A stretch of 64,000 nt of DNA, taken from the NCBI RefSeq assembly GCF_014117325.1, contig NZ_CP059732.1, positions 5,469,001-5,533,000 on the forward strand, written 5' to 3'. Shown here one piece after another: positions 52,360 through 60,739 of this stretch. The position numbers and the translations under genes were made by a program. The notes under the pieces are model-generated. The model worked only from the letters and a program-made list of their open reading frames with translations, searched no databases and was not told the origin of the DNA. The DNA comes from Spirosoma foliorum. GTDB taxonomy: Bacteria; Bacteroidota; Bacteroidia; Cytophagales; Spirosomataceae. Numbering within the stretch: the first letter of the stretch is position 1; every line of letters starts with the position of its first letter.

Positions 52360-53538
52360 CTACCGCATCCAGCGCATTGCCAACAAGCCTAAAATCGGCC
52401 CTGGAAGTAGTATATAAAACAGCCAGCCAGAGAGGCCAATGTGAGCGACCAGCCAGGCCATAAGCTGGATAGACAAGACCGTTAGCAGGAAACCGAAACA
52501 GGTAACCAGCGTCAGGATACTTCCCCGATTGTCTAGCGTGGCATGACTGGCAACGAGCGTCGAAAATTGCGGAGAGTCACCAGCCGCTGTGGCTCCCCAA
52601 AGTACAAGAAACAAACCGAACAGAATGGGTGGTGCGGTTACCAGCAAAGGGGTTAACAAAATACAAAGGCCCGATGTCAGCAATAGATAACGGGCCACTT
52701 GCGCACTACCGATGCGCAAAGCAAGATACCCTCCTCCTACACACCCAATTGCTCCCGCTGCAATAGCACCAAAAGACCAGAGCGAATTGGTTAGCTCTAT
52801 AGCAGGATGCTGCACCTGGTAGTACGTGATCAGGGCTGGTAGAAACGCCCAGAAGGTGTACAACTCCCACATATGCCCAAAATACCCCAGCATAGCTGGT
52901 CGGTAGGCGGAAGGTTTGCCTAATGAAAACAGGGTTTGCAACCGAAAGAAACTTCCAGAAAACTGGGTAGCTTTTGCTGGTACAACCAGCGTCAATAAAA
53001 CCCCACCACTAATGGCTAATAGACTGACCGACAGGATCAACGTTCGATAGGGCAGGCTCCCTCCCAAACCTCGTATCAGATGTGGGAAGGCTGTGCCCAG
53101 TACCAAAGCACCTACCAGGAAACCCATCGCTTTTCCTAAAACGGGCTTAAATCGATCAGCGGCTATCTTCATTCCAACTGGATAAACACCTGCCAGAAAG
53201 AAACCCGTCAGGAACCGACTGGCCAAGATCGTTTCTGCTTTTATGGGTAGGAGTAGCCAGAGTATATTAACCGCAGCGGCTAACATAACCGATACCAGAA
53301 AGACATACGTTGATCGAAATCGATCCGGTATAGCGAAGAGCGCGTAGAGTAGCGTGCCCGCAATGAAACCAATTTGTACTGCCGACGTAATCCAGCCAGT
53401 TAGTCCCGTGCCTGTCGTGTTTAACAGCGACTGAAGTTCAGGCAGGATGGCGTTTCCGGCAAACCAGAGGGACGTTCCGGCAAATTGAGCAAACACAACA
53501 ACCAGTAACTGAACATTGATACGCGACGAAGGGAGCAT
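52360..53538 (-). CDS. MFS transporter
   Basis: Major facilitator superfamily protein of 392 residues with twelve predicted helices. It starts VQLLVVVFAQFAGTSLWFAGNAILPELQSLL, a pattern seen in MFS proteins of the NarK/CynX-like type. VGMKIAADRFKPVLGKAMGFLVGALVLG fits MFS motif regions around loops 4-5. Substrate unknown. ATG at 53538 is preferred over a TTG six bases upstream. It follows the anti-sigma-like gene without obvious coupling. Confidence 0.9.
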   Translation of the reverse strand: MLPSSRINVQLLVVVFAQFAGTSLWFAGNAILPELQSLLNTTGTGLTGWITSAVQIGFIAGTLLYALFAIPDRFRSTYVFLVSVMLAAAVNILWLLLPIKAETILASRFLTGFFLAGVYPVGMKIAADRFKPVLGKAMGFLVGALVLGTAFPHLIRGLGGSLPYRTLILSVSLLAISGGVLLTLVVPAKATQFSGSFFRLQTLFSLGKPSAYRPAMLGYFGHMWELYTFWAFLPALITYYQVQHPAIELTNSLWSFGAIAAGAIGCVGGGYLALRIGSAQVARYLLLTSGLCILLTPLLVTAPPILFGLFLVLWGATAAGDSPQFSTLVASHATLDNRGSILTLVTCFGFLLTVLSIQLMAWLVAHIGLSGWLFYILLPGPILGLLAMRWMR

Positions 53539-53620
53539 GACCAAAGATAAGGTCTGGCGCGAGTATTTACCGCTCGGGCGGCCACGTCGTATCGATTTAT
53601 AGCATCGGTATTTACTGACC

Positions 53621-54193
53621 CTATAAACCGATCATCAGTTTACGTTGCAACGCTTCAAGTTCCCGCTTTTTCGCGATGTATATACGATGTTCCCAGCCTC
53701 CACCAGCGTAGCCCAGAATAAACACCATCACTATTCCCAACACTAGCCAAACCGATTGATCAACTCTCCAGACACCCCACAAACTCAGGATGCCAACTGG
53801 AATAATATTCCAACGCATTAACTGAGAAAAACGGACCTGGTAGGTTGCCATAGAGACCGCATAATTTAATTCTCCAAGCATGGATCGATCAAAGGCATGA
53901 CTTCCTTTTATCCGGCGAATCCGACTCACCAGCACATACAAAGCCGTAGCAAACATCCAGGCTGCCATCAGGTATAGCATCAGATTCGGTTTGGGCTTTA
54001 CATAATTCAGACCCGCAATCAGGCTTCCGGCTCCCGCATAAACAATCAGGACAAGTAATTCACTAAAGTTAGTGATATGACTAGCCTTGGCCTTTTTTAC
54101 GAGAATGCGCTTGTACAGTGCCTTTTCATTGATAACCCAAAGCGGCTCGTTCGTTTGGGAATGCCAGATTTTTTGCAATTCGTCAAATTCCAT
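53621..54193 (-). CDS. Membrane protein coupled to ECF sigma factor, probable anti-sigma
   Basis: Protein of 190 residues. A cytoplasmic N-terminal part (EFDELQKIWHSQTNEPLWVINEKALYKRI) resembles the short domains that hold sigma factors. Four hydrophobic segments follow (LLVLIVYAGAGSLIAGL, LMLYLMAAWMFATALYVL, NIIPVGILSLWGVW, VWLVLGIVMVFILGYAG). The C-terminus is basic. Its start overlaps the sigma gene by 11 bases, so coupling and an anti-sigma role are likely, though no known anti-sigma family is recognised. Confidence 0.65.
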   Translation of the reverse strand: MEFDELQKIWHSQTNEPLWVINEKALYKRILVKKAKASHITNFSELLVLIVYAGAGSLIAGLNYVKPKPNLMLYLMAAWMFATALYVLVSRIRRIKGSHAFDRSMLGELNYAVSMATYQVRFSQLMRWNIIPVGILSLWGVWRVDQSVWLVLGIVMVFILGYAGGGWEHRIYIAKKRELEALQRKLMIGL

Positions 54194-54695
54194 AGTGGTC
54201 CTGTTGTTTAGCTTTTGTGATCAGTTGTTTTTTGATTCGGTTGATTCTGACACCCACATTTGATTCTGAGATTCCGACTATAGTAGCCATCTCTTTGTAG
54301 CTGAATCCATCGAGAAGCAATAACGTGATGGATCGATCGATTTCATCGAGCTGATAAATTGCCTCATAAAGCCAGGTCAGCCGTTCATCGACCTGAACTT
54401 TAGTTTCCTGTAAAATAGCGGGTATACTGTCGAGGGACTCCTGAGCGGCAGCATGTTTTCGCTCTTTGCCCACCCATTTCAAGGCCGTATTAAGGGCGAT
54501 GCGATAAATCCAGGTGGAGCTGGAAGACTGCTGCCGGAAGGTTGGAATGGAGTGCCATACCTGAATAACAATCTCCTGAAAGAGATCGTCCTGATCCATA
54601 GCGGTTGCCGCATACGCCCGCACCACCTTGAACAGCAGTGCCTTATACTGGCCAAGCCATGTATCAAAAATACGATTCTGTTCAATTTCACTCAT
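54183..54695 (-). CDS. ECF-type RNA polymerase sigma factor
   Basis: Sigma-70 family factor of 170 residues. Region 2 shows LFKVVRAYAATAMDQDDLFQEIVIQVWHSIPTF; region 4 has LDEIDRSITLLLLDGFSYKEMATIVGISESNVGVRINRIK. Not linked to a SusC/SusD pair; its partner is the overlapping membrane protein. The ATG at 54695 is the natural start; the open frame upstream to 54797 is not conserved-looking. A long perfect palindrome lies upstream. Confidence 0.9.
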   Translation of the reverse strand: MSEIEQNRIFDTWLGQYKALLFKVVRAYAATAMDQDDLFQEIVIQVWHSIPTFRQQSSSSTWIYRIALNTALKWVGKERKHAAAQESLDSIPAILQETKVQVDERLTWLYEAIYQLDEIDRSITLLLLDGFSYKEMATIVGISESNVGVRINRIKKQLITKAKQQDHYGI

Positions 54696-54821
54696 GACCC
54701 CACTATTTACTCTATTAGTACTAGTTAGGGCCAGAATTCTTACAAACAGGAAAAAAATAGTTAAGCAAAAATGGCGCGAGTATTGGTATATACACATCTT
54801 TTTTCGATCGCGTAGCGATCA

Positions 54822-54941
54822 AATGTTTATAGAAAAATAGCGAACCACCTCAGTTTTTGGTCGCGTAGCGATCGAACCTAGCAAAAGTCTGATCGCTACG
54901 CGACCAAAAACTGAGGTGGTTCGCTATTTTTCTATAAACAT
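54822..54941. repeat. 51-base-arm perfect palindrome upstream of ECF sigma gene
   Basis: Arms at about 54822-54872 and 54891-54941 read ATGTTTATAGAAAAATAGCG... and its complement with no mismatch, around an 18-base loop. The inner GATCGCGTAGCGATC motif also occurs just outside at 54806-54820. It is the longest perfect hairpin in the window. Confidence 0.9.
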
Positions 54942-55075
54942 TCGATGCCTAACGGCATCACTAGAAATGTGCATATACTCAGACCGAGGATACGAATGAC
55001 GGACACGTTAACCTAAAGGGTATTGTGTATTTAGGTGGTTATTTTACAAATCAATATACTCGCGCCAGGAACAGA

Positions 55076-57598
55076 TCAAAACTTCTTCCAGCGCATACCC
55101 AGGGTAGAAATCGCCAGCATGGTAGCCGAACTGATCGGCATTAGGATAGCCGCTACGACTGGTGATAGATGCCCCGTCAGCGCATAACTCAAACCAATGA
55201 AATTATACACCAGCGATACGACAAAACTGAACCGGATTAAGCGCATACCAAACCGGGTATAGTTCAACATGGCAGGTAATTGCATAAGCGCCCCGGCCTC
55301 CAGAATGGCATCGCTGGCGGGTGTGAATTGAATGGTATCGTCGGTAACGGCAATGCCCACATCGGCTTGTTTCAAGGCTCCGGCGTCATTTAACCCATCG
55401 CCAACCATCATAACACGCCGACCATTGTCCTGCAAGTGTTTAATGAAGGCCAGTTTCTCTTCGGGTCGGAAGTTGAAATACATCTGTCCAGCATCAGGAA
55501 ACAAACGAGTCAGTTCAGCCTGCGCATGGTCGTTGTCGCCAGAGAGCAGGTAAAGCCGATGCGTTTTATGTAAACTAGCCAGCATAGGCTCTAACCCTAA
55601 CCGATATTGATTCGGGAAACCGAAATAACCCCGATATTGGTGATCAATGCTGAGATATGTTCGTGCTTCCGTTAGTGTCTCCCTGCGTTCTGTACCCTCA
55701 CCGAACGAGGGGTCCACAAACGAACGGCTGCCTATTTTAACAATTAGCCCATCTACAATTGCCTGAATTCCGTGCCCTGGCACCTCCGTAAAGCCATCGA
55801 CAGGCAGTGGTAACGCATTGGAAAGATGCGTAGTTAATTTACGACTAAGCGGGTGTACCGACTGCCGAACCAGGGATACGACCACGCCCCGCTCTAGCGA
55901 ACTTAGCGATTTATCAAACCGCTCGACTACAGCCTGTTGCGGTGTTGTGAGCGTACCGGTTTTATCAAAAACGATGGTATCACAAGCACTCATCTGCTCA
56001 ATAACATCCGCGTTTTTGAGATATAAATGACGTTTACCCAGCAACCGCAACCCATTCCCTAACGCAAACGGATACGAAAGCGAAAGCGCGCAAGGACACG
56101 CAATGATCAGTACGGCAGTAAAGGCGTTGATAGCCCGAGCGGGGTCATGCCAGGCGTACCAATATAAGCCAACGAGCGTAGCCAGCGAAATAACGGTAAT
56201 GGTAAAATACGTTCCAACGGCGTCGGCAAAGGTGCGAATCCGGGACGTGTCTTTCTTCTGAAACGCATCGTTGTTCCAGAGCTGAGTCAGGTAGCTTTGC
56301 GATACATCACGCACAACTTCCAACTCGATGGCTTCTCCCACCTGCTTGCCACCCGCGTAAACCAGCGCACCAGGTTCTTTAGATTCCGGTTCCGATTCGC
56401 CCGTTACGAAGCTATAATCAATCATTCCCTGCCCTTTATAAAGCAGCCCATCGGCCGGAATCAGTTCGTTATTACGCACCCGGATTCGATCTCCCTTCCG
56501 CAGTTGAGCAAGGGGTATGGAGTATGGGGCAGTGGGCAGTGGGTTGTTTACACCTACCCCCTGCTCATTTTCCTTTCCCTCTTGCCCCATGCCCGTTGCC
56601 CCACGCCCTACCACCGTTACGGCCATTGGGAAGTAGGACTTATAATCCCGCTCGAAAGAAAGGAATTCGTGGGTTCGCTGCTGAAACCATTTCCCGCATA
56701 ACAAAAAGAAAATCAATCCGGTAAGTGAATCGAAATAGCCTGCTCCATCGAGAAAGAGTACTTCATAGGTTCCTCGAAAAAAAGCCACCAGAATCCCGAG
56801 TAAAATCGGCAAATCAATGTTGATAACTCCCTTTTTCAAACTTGCCCAAACCGATTCGAAATAACCCGATGCTGAGTAGAACACGACCGGAATTGCCAAC
56901 AGCAGATTAAGAATCCCGAAGAGGTGTTTAAACGACGAATCGTCAAGCCCCAAATACTCCGGGAAGCTGAACAGCATGATATTTCCGGCACAAAACCCGG
57001 CTATGCCCAGCCGATACAGAAAGGGCCGGTTCGATATTTTTTGACCGGCCTGAACAACGTCATTCAGGCTAATCAACGGCTCATAGCCGATAGAACTGAG
57101 CAATTCGACCACCTGCCGAAGCGTCAGCTCTGTTGGGTTATAGGTCAGGTGAACCTGTTTTTTCAGGAAATCAACCCGCGCCTGCTGAATCGACGGATTG
57201 ATCCGGTAGAGGTGTTCAAGCAGCCAAAGGCAAGAACTACAGTGAATCGTCGGAATATAAAACGTAACCTTCGCTACCGACTCGCTCGAAAATTCGAGTA
57301 GCTGGGCCACGATATCGGGATGATCCAGAAACTCCAGCCGCGTCTGCCGTGCGCCGTCCGTTTTCAAACTGTTTCCCGGCCTGGATTGGCCCGGTCTGGA
57401 TTGACCCGGTCTGGATTGGTCAGAACCCGTTAGTTGTTCAATGTCATAATACTGACAAAGCTGGTGTTGATTCAGGATGCTGTACACCGTTTTACAGCCG
57501 TCGCAACAGAATAATTTATCGTCAAGAACGATTGACTCGTCGGGGCAATCATTGCCACAATGGTAGCAGATGGTTGATGAAATCGTGGCCGTACTCAT
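55076..57598 (-). CDS. ccoI: Copper-translocating P-type ATPase CcoI
   Basis: P1B-type ATPase of 840 residues that supplies copper for cbb3 oxidase assembly. The N-terminus has a Cys-rich metal-binding segment (CYHCGNDCPD, CCDGC), then a heavy-metal-associated domain (IPTIHCSSCLWLLEHLY). Membrane helices carry the CPC ion motif (IIACPCALSLSYP). DKTGTLT holds the phosphorylated Asp, HPLS the HP motif, and MVGDGLNDAGALKQADVGIA the nucleotide hinge. Two oddities: an RPGQS tandem repeat near residue 75, and a ~32-residue insert (331-362) before LRKGDRIRVRNNELIPADG that is encoded by a palindromic-repeat-like sequence. It is divergent from hemN. Confidence 0.94.
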   Translation of the reverse strand: MSTATISSTICYHCGNDCPDESIVLDDKLFCCDGCKTVYSILNQHQLCQYYDIEQLTGSDQSRPGQSRPGQSRPGNSLKTDGARQTRLEFLDHPDIVAQLLEFSSESVAKVTFYIPTIHCSSCLWLLEHLYRINPSIQQARVDFLKKQVHLTYNPTELTLRQVVELLSSIGYEPLISLNDVVQAGQKISNRPFLYRLGIAGFCAGNIMLFSFPEYLGLDDSSFKHLFGILNLLLAIPVVFYSASGYFESVWASLKKGVINIDLPILLGILVAFFRGTYEVLFLDGAGYFDSLTGLIFFLLCGKWFQQRTHEFLSFERDYKSYFPMAVTVVGRGATGMGQEGKENEQGVGVNNPLPTAPYSIPLAQLRKGDRIRVRNNELIPADGLLYKGQGMIDYSFVTGESEPESKEPGALVYAGGKQVGEAIELEVVRDVSQSYLTQLWNNDAFQKKDTSRIRTFADAVGTYFTITVISLATLVGLYWYAWHDPARAINAFTAVLIIACPCALSLSYPFALGNGLRLLGKRHLYLKNADVIEQMSACDTIVFDKTGTLTTPQQAVVERFDKSLSSLERGVVVSLVRQSVHPLSRKLTTHLSNALPLPVDGFTEVPGHGIQAIVDGLIVKIGSRSFVDPSFGEGTERRETLTEARTYLSIDHQYRGYFGFPNQYRLGLEPMLASLHKTHRLYLLSGDNDHAQAELTRLFPDAGQMYFNFRPEEKLAFIKHLQDNGRRVMMVGDGLNDAGALKQADVGIAVTDDTIQFTPASDAILEAGALMQLPAMLNYTRFGMRLIRFSFVVSLVYNFIGLSYALTGHLSPVVAAILMPISSATMLAISTLGMRWKKF
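56512..56610. repeat. Palindromic element inside ccoI coding sequence
   Basis: Left end GGGGTATGGAGTATGGGGCA and right end CCCCATGCCCGTTGCCCCAC form imperfect complementary arms of the GGGCATGGGGCATAGG family. The frame stays open and adds about 32 residues rich in Gly, Gln and Asn to the actuator-domain approach of the ATPase. Confidence 0.7.
57370..57425. repeat. 15-base tandem repeat in ccoI linker
   Basis: About three and a half copies of a 15-base unit (GGTCTGGATTGGCCC-like) encode RPGQS repeats in the linker between the Cys-rich N-terminus and the heavy-metal domain. Copies are nearly identical, pointing to recent slippage. Confidence 0.8.
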
Positions 57599-57644
57599 AC
57601 CTAAGAATTTGGAGGCAAGTTGGCAAGCAGCCACTTATTAACTC

Positions 57645-57658
57645 CTGATAATCATCAG
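57645..57658. promoter_or_regulatory. FNR/CRP-type operator candidate, ccoI/hemN divergent promoter
   Basis: CTGAT-AATC-ATCAG has symmetrical half-sites, each one base off the FNR consensus. It lies 47 bases upstream of ccoI and 151 bases upstream of hemN. Both genes act in low-oxygen respiration in other bacteria. Confidence 0.55.
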
Positions 57659-57720
57659 CTCCCGGCCTGATACGACTCAGGATTCACCATTCGTCAGGAA
57701 GCCATTTTTGTGTAATCAAT

Positions 57721-57794
57721 GGCAGAGGGCATGGGGCTTGGGGCATAGGTAGGTGGGGTCAATTTCTCTCATCCTATGCCCTGCCCCCTCTGCC
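57721..57794. repeat. Palindrome of the GGGCATGGGGCATAGG family upstream of hemN
   Basis: Left part 57721-57749 and right part 57773-57794 pair imperfectly. It is in the hemN leader, ending 15 bases before the start codon, where it could affect translation. Confidence 0.75.
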
Positions 57795-57808
57795 CAATGC
57801 TCCTTACT

Positions 57809-59185
57809 ATGAATCCGCTCATTCAAAAATATAACGTTCCTGGCCCACGCTATACCAGCTACCCAACGGTGCCCTTCTGGGACGAAACAACCTTTAGCGA
57901 AACCGCCTGGGTCCATAATCTGCAACGAGCTTTTTTGGCGAGCAATGCAACAACGGGCATTAGCCTGTATATGCACCTACCCTATTGCGAAAGCCTATGT
58001 ACGTTCTGTGGATGCAATAAACGCGTCACCCGAAATCACAGTGTCGAAAGTCCCTACATCAGCGCACTCCTGGCCGAATGGAATCTGTATTGTGATTTGT
58101 TGCCCGAGAGACCGCGCATTGCCGAACTACATCTGGGCGGAGGAACTCCCAGCTTTTTTGCACCCGATCAACTCAAACGACTCTTAACCGGAATCTTTGA
58201 ACGAGCTACCCCAACCGAATCGCCTGATTACGGCTGGGAAGGACACCCGAACAACACGACCCAACAGCATTTGCAGGTTCTATATGATTTCGGCTTTCGG
58301 CGGGTGAGTTTTGGGGTTCAGGATTACGACCCGGAAGTACAGCGTGCCATTCACCGGCATCAGCCGTTCGAGCAGGTTAAGCAGGTAACCGAGTGGGCAC
58401 GCCAGGTTGGCTATACATCCATCAGTCACGACCTGGTATTCGGGCTACCATTTCAGACGACCAAGTCAATTGCCGATACGATTTATCAAACCATCACACT
58501 TCAACCCGATCGGATTTCCTTTTATTCCTACGCCCATGTCCCCTGGATTAAGGGCAACGGCCAACGGGGTTTTCGCGACGCAGACCTGCCTTCGGGCGAA
58601 CAGAAACGTACTCTGTACGAAACAGGCAGGGATTTACTGGAACATGCTGGTTATACCGAAATCGGTATGGACCATTTTGCCTTGCCACATGATTCGCTCT
58701 ACAGCGCCATGCAGGAAGGCACGCTTCATCGGAATTTTATGGGTTACACCACTACCCAAACGCGTGTTCTGTTGGGCTTAGGCGCATCTTCGATTAGCGA
58801 CGTCTGGTCGGCATTTGCCCAGAACGAGAAAGATATCGATGCGTATCTGGATAAAGTTATGTCGGGTCAATTGCCCTTGTTACGCGGCCACATTCTCGAT
58901 GATCAGGATCAATTTCTGCGTCGGCAAATTCTGAACATTATGTGTCAGGGAGAAACGCAGTGGCACCTGGGCAGTTGGTCGAAACACGAGTGGGAAGACC
59001 TAAGCGCCCGACTGGAATCGTTCTGGCTTGATGGATTGCTGGAATATAATGCCGAGGGGCTACGTGTGCATCCCAAAGGCCGGCCCTTTCTCCGGAACAT
59101 CTGCATGGCCTTCGATGAGCGACTGAATTATTCCCAATCGAAGGCTAGCACTATGAAAACTAAGCTGTTTTCGCAGACGGTTTGA
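57809..59185 (+). CDS. hemN: Oxygen-independent coproporphyrinogen III oxidase
   Basis: Radical SAM enzyme of 458 residues that converts coproporphyrinogen III to protoporphyrinogen IX without oxygen, in haem synthesis. It has the N-terminal VPGPRYTSYPTVPFW, the cluster motif CESLCTFCGC near residue 60, LGGGTPSFF, RVSFGVQDYDPEVQRAIHR and YYAHVPW-like SFYSYAHVPW, and the C-terminal HemN domain. All fit true HemN over HemW. ATG at 57809 begins the family sequence; upstream the frame would read palindromic repeat DNA. Divergent from ccoI. Confidence 0.95.
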   Translation: MNPLIQKYNVPGPRYTSYPTVPFWDETTFSETAWVHNLQRAFLASNATTGISLYMHLPYCESLCTFCGCNKRVTRNHSVESPYISALLAEWNLYCDLLPERPRIAELHLGGGTPSFFAPDQLKRLLTGIFERATPTESPDYGWEGHPNNTTQQHLQVLYDFGFRRVSFGVQDYDPEVQRAIHRHQPFEQVKQVTEWARQVGYTSISHDLVFGLPFQTTKSIADTIYQTITLQPDRISFYSYAHVPWIKGNGQRGFRDADLPSGEQKRTLYETGRDLLEHAGYTEIGMDHFALPHDSLYSAMQEGTLHRNFMGYTTTQTRVLLGLGASSISDVWSAFAQNEKDIDAYLDKVMSGQLPLLRGHILDDQDQFLRRQILNIMCQGETQWHLGSWSKHEWEDLSARLESFWLDGLLEYNAEGLRVHPKGRPFLRNICMAFDERLNYSQSKASTMKTKLFSQTV

Positions 59186-59229
59186 TTTATATGTTCCCCT
59201 TACCAATATAATGCTGTTAAGTTCCTAGC

Positions 59230-59355
59230 TTTTAGCCCCTCTCCTTATTTTCAAGGAGAGGGGTTGGGACGGTCAGCCGCTGCCGTGAGGTGAATCGCTT
59301 AAGCAGGCCGTTTTACCCTCACCCCCGGCCCCTCTCCCAAAATGGGAGTGGGGAG
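59230..59355. repeat. Compound palindrome CCCCTCTCC...GGAGAGGGG
   Basis: A hairpin at 59236-59263 (CCCCTCTCCTT with AAGGAGAGGGG) is followed by G+C-rich sequence whose far end (CCCTCACCCCCGGCCCCTCTCCC) again pairs with the first part. It lies in the 274-base gap between the convergent hemN and small membrane protein genes. Confidence 0.7.
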
Positions 59356-59386
59356 CAACAATTCAAAACGGAAGAGCGCTTTCCAC

Positions 59387-59428
59387 GAAAAAATAGAGTC
59401 GCCTGATCCAGCGACCAGGCGACTCTAT
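59387..59428 (-). terminator. Rho-independent terminator of the small membrane protein gene
   Basis: Stem ATAGAGTCGCCTG (59393-59405) pairs with CAGGCGACTCTAT (59416-59428). On the minus strand it is followed by a T-run. It lies about 32 bases after the stop at 59460. Confidence 0.8.
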
Positions 59429-59459
59429 TACGTGAGATATTACGGTGGGTTTCTTGGCT

Positions 59460-59792
59460 TTACAGCAAGTCGATTGCGATCATCAGCAGATGCAAAACCA
59501 GGCTGGTTGCAAAGGTTGGGAAAATATATTTTACCGGGAAAGCCGACAGAATTGGTACGAGTACTAATAGAAAACAAAGCATACTCACCAGAAACTGCCA
59601 GTCGCCACCACCAAAATTCGACATGATCAATAAAAGTGCGGGCGATAGAATGCAACCCTGAATAGCCAGTGCCGAAACGGCCCAGCCAAAACGGTTGAAT
59701 TCGGCTTTAGCAACATAGTTTTTGTACGTAGCCAGCCAGCTGGTGTTGGCTGTGTTTGTATAATTATCAGTTGAGTGTGCGAGCGTTGCCAT
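59460..59792 (-). CDS. Small membrane protein of unknown function
   Basis: 110-residue protein with a polar N-terminus (ATLAHSTDNYTNTANTSWLA) and three hydrophobic segments (WAVSALAIQGCILSPALLLIM, WQFLVSMLCFLLVLVPILS, FPTFATSLVLHLLMIAIDLL). No family is recognised. An FNR-like box 57 bases upstream and a strong terminator indicate a stand-alone transcript, possibly oxygen-controlled. It is not linked by sequence to any known oxidase subunit. Confidence 0.7.
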   Translation of the reverse strand: MATLAHSTDNYTNTANTSWLATYKNYVAKAEFNRFGWAVSALAIQGCILSPALLLIMSNFGGGDWQFLVSMLCFLLVLVPILSAFPVKYIFPTFATSLVLHLLMIAIDLL

Positions 59793-59848
59793 GACTTGTG
59801 TGCGTTTAAATGATGTCACAAAACAACCATAGCGCGCTGGCAACTTAC

Positions 59849-59862
59849 CTGACGTAGATCAG
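59849..59862. promoter_or_regulatory. FNR/CRP-type operator candidate, small membrane protein
   Basis: CTGAC-GTAG-ATCAG lies 57 bases upstream of the start codon at 59792. It has the same half-site style as the other four boxes. Confidence 0.5.
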
Positions 59863-59890
59863 CTCAAAAAATGACTTTTCACCACCCACC

Positions 59891-59940
59891 AAAAAATTCA
59901 AGCCTGCTTTTATACCCGAAACGGCTAAAAGCAGGCTTGC
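59891..59940 (-). terminator. Rho-independent terminator of the GLPGLI operon
   Basis: CAAGCCTGCTTTTA (from 59899) pairs with TAAAAGCAGGCTTG (to 59939). On the minus strand the stem is followed by a T-run (complement of the A-run at 59891-59896). It lies 20 bases after the GLPGLI stop codon. Confidence 0.85.
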
Positions 59941-59959
59941 AAAAACACTGGTAACTGAC

Positions 59960-60706
59960 TCAATATCGGATTTCCCAATACGGATTATTATGAGCAACCA
60001 TTTGCTCAGCAATGTATTGGCTTATCACCTTATCGTAGCCAGCGTCGTCAATTTTTTTGCCTTTCGTTTTGGGTAGTTTCAGGTCGTTTGGGGTGAGGGA
60101 CCGGAAAGTAACGTTTGTCGCTTCAATAAGCACAGTTCCGTCATCAATGTCCAGTTCCAGAATCAGGCCAGGCAATCCACACATCCGTTCGGGACCAGCC
60201 GAAACCGGGATATCCTGCGCAAACCAGGCCGTAATTTTCTGTTTCTTAATTAAATCCTCCGTCTCAGCTTTCATGCAGATGAAACCAGCTACCTCTTTGA
60301 TCTGATTCCCAATTTTCCAGACAGGCGCATGGACTGAATCTTCAACAATGTAAGTTTTACCCAGCATTTCGATGATGTCGGTTTTATGGTCTTTTTCAAA
60401 ATTGCGGTACAGATCCAATTCATACTGCCGCCAGGAATAACCCCCTTCTTCCGGCTCAGAGCTGAAATAGGTATACAGGCTTTCGTTGGCATTGAAGGCC
60501 ATCTTCATTTTTGTGCCTTTGTTGTTCTCTTCCCAGTTCTTCCGTAGTTGCGTCTGACGGTCCTTTTGTTCCTGATTCAGAAACGTCAGTCTATTGATCA
60601 TTTTGCTCCAGTAGTCTTTACGAACATAGGTCACTACACCTTCCGTTTTCTGGGCCATAGCCATCGAGCTGATCAGGAGGCATAGTAATAGGGCTAGTTT
60701 CTTCAT
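59960..60706 (-). CDS. GLPGLI family protein
   Basis: Exported protein of 248 residues with a signal peptide (KLALLLCLLISSMAMAQ). It contains the family name motif as CGLPGLILELD near residue 195, preceded by WFAQDIPVSAGPERM. The core VAGFICMKAE supplies the usual central segment. GLPGLI proteins are typical of Bacteroidota, are nearly always encoded beside a TonB-type outer membrane protein, and have no known activity. It lies 33 bases after such a gene and should be co-transcribed. Confidence 0.93.
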   Translation of the reverse strand: MKKLALLLCLLISSMAMAQKTEGVVTYVRKDYWSKMINRLTFLNQEQKDRQTQLRKNWEENNKGTKMKMAFNANESLYTYFSSEPEEGGYSWRQYELDLYRNFEKDHKTDIIEMLGKTYIVEDSVHAPVWKIGNQIKEVAGFICMKAETEDLIKKQKITAWFAQDIPVSAGPERMCGLPGLILELDIDDGTVLIEATNVTFRSLTPNDLKLPKTKGKKIDDAGYDKVISQYIAEQMVAHNNPYWEIRY

Positions 60707-60739
60707 GGTAAATTAAGTGCGTTTAGAAGTGGGTTAAAA

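Noticed and set aside
57717..57808. N-terminal extension of HemN
   Set aside because: The added codons come from the palindromic repeat, and the family start VPGPRYTSYP follows the ATG at 57809.
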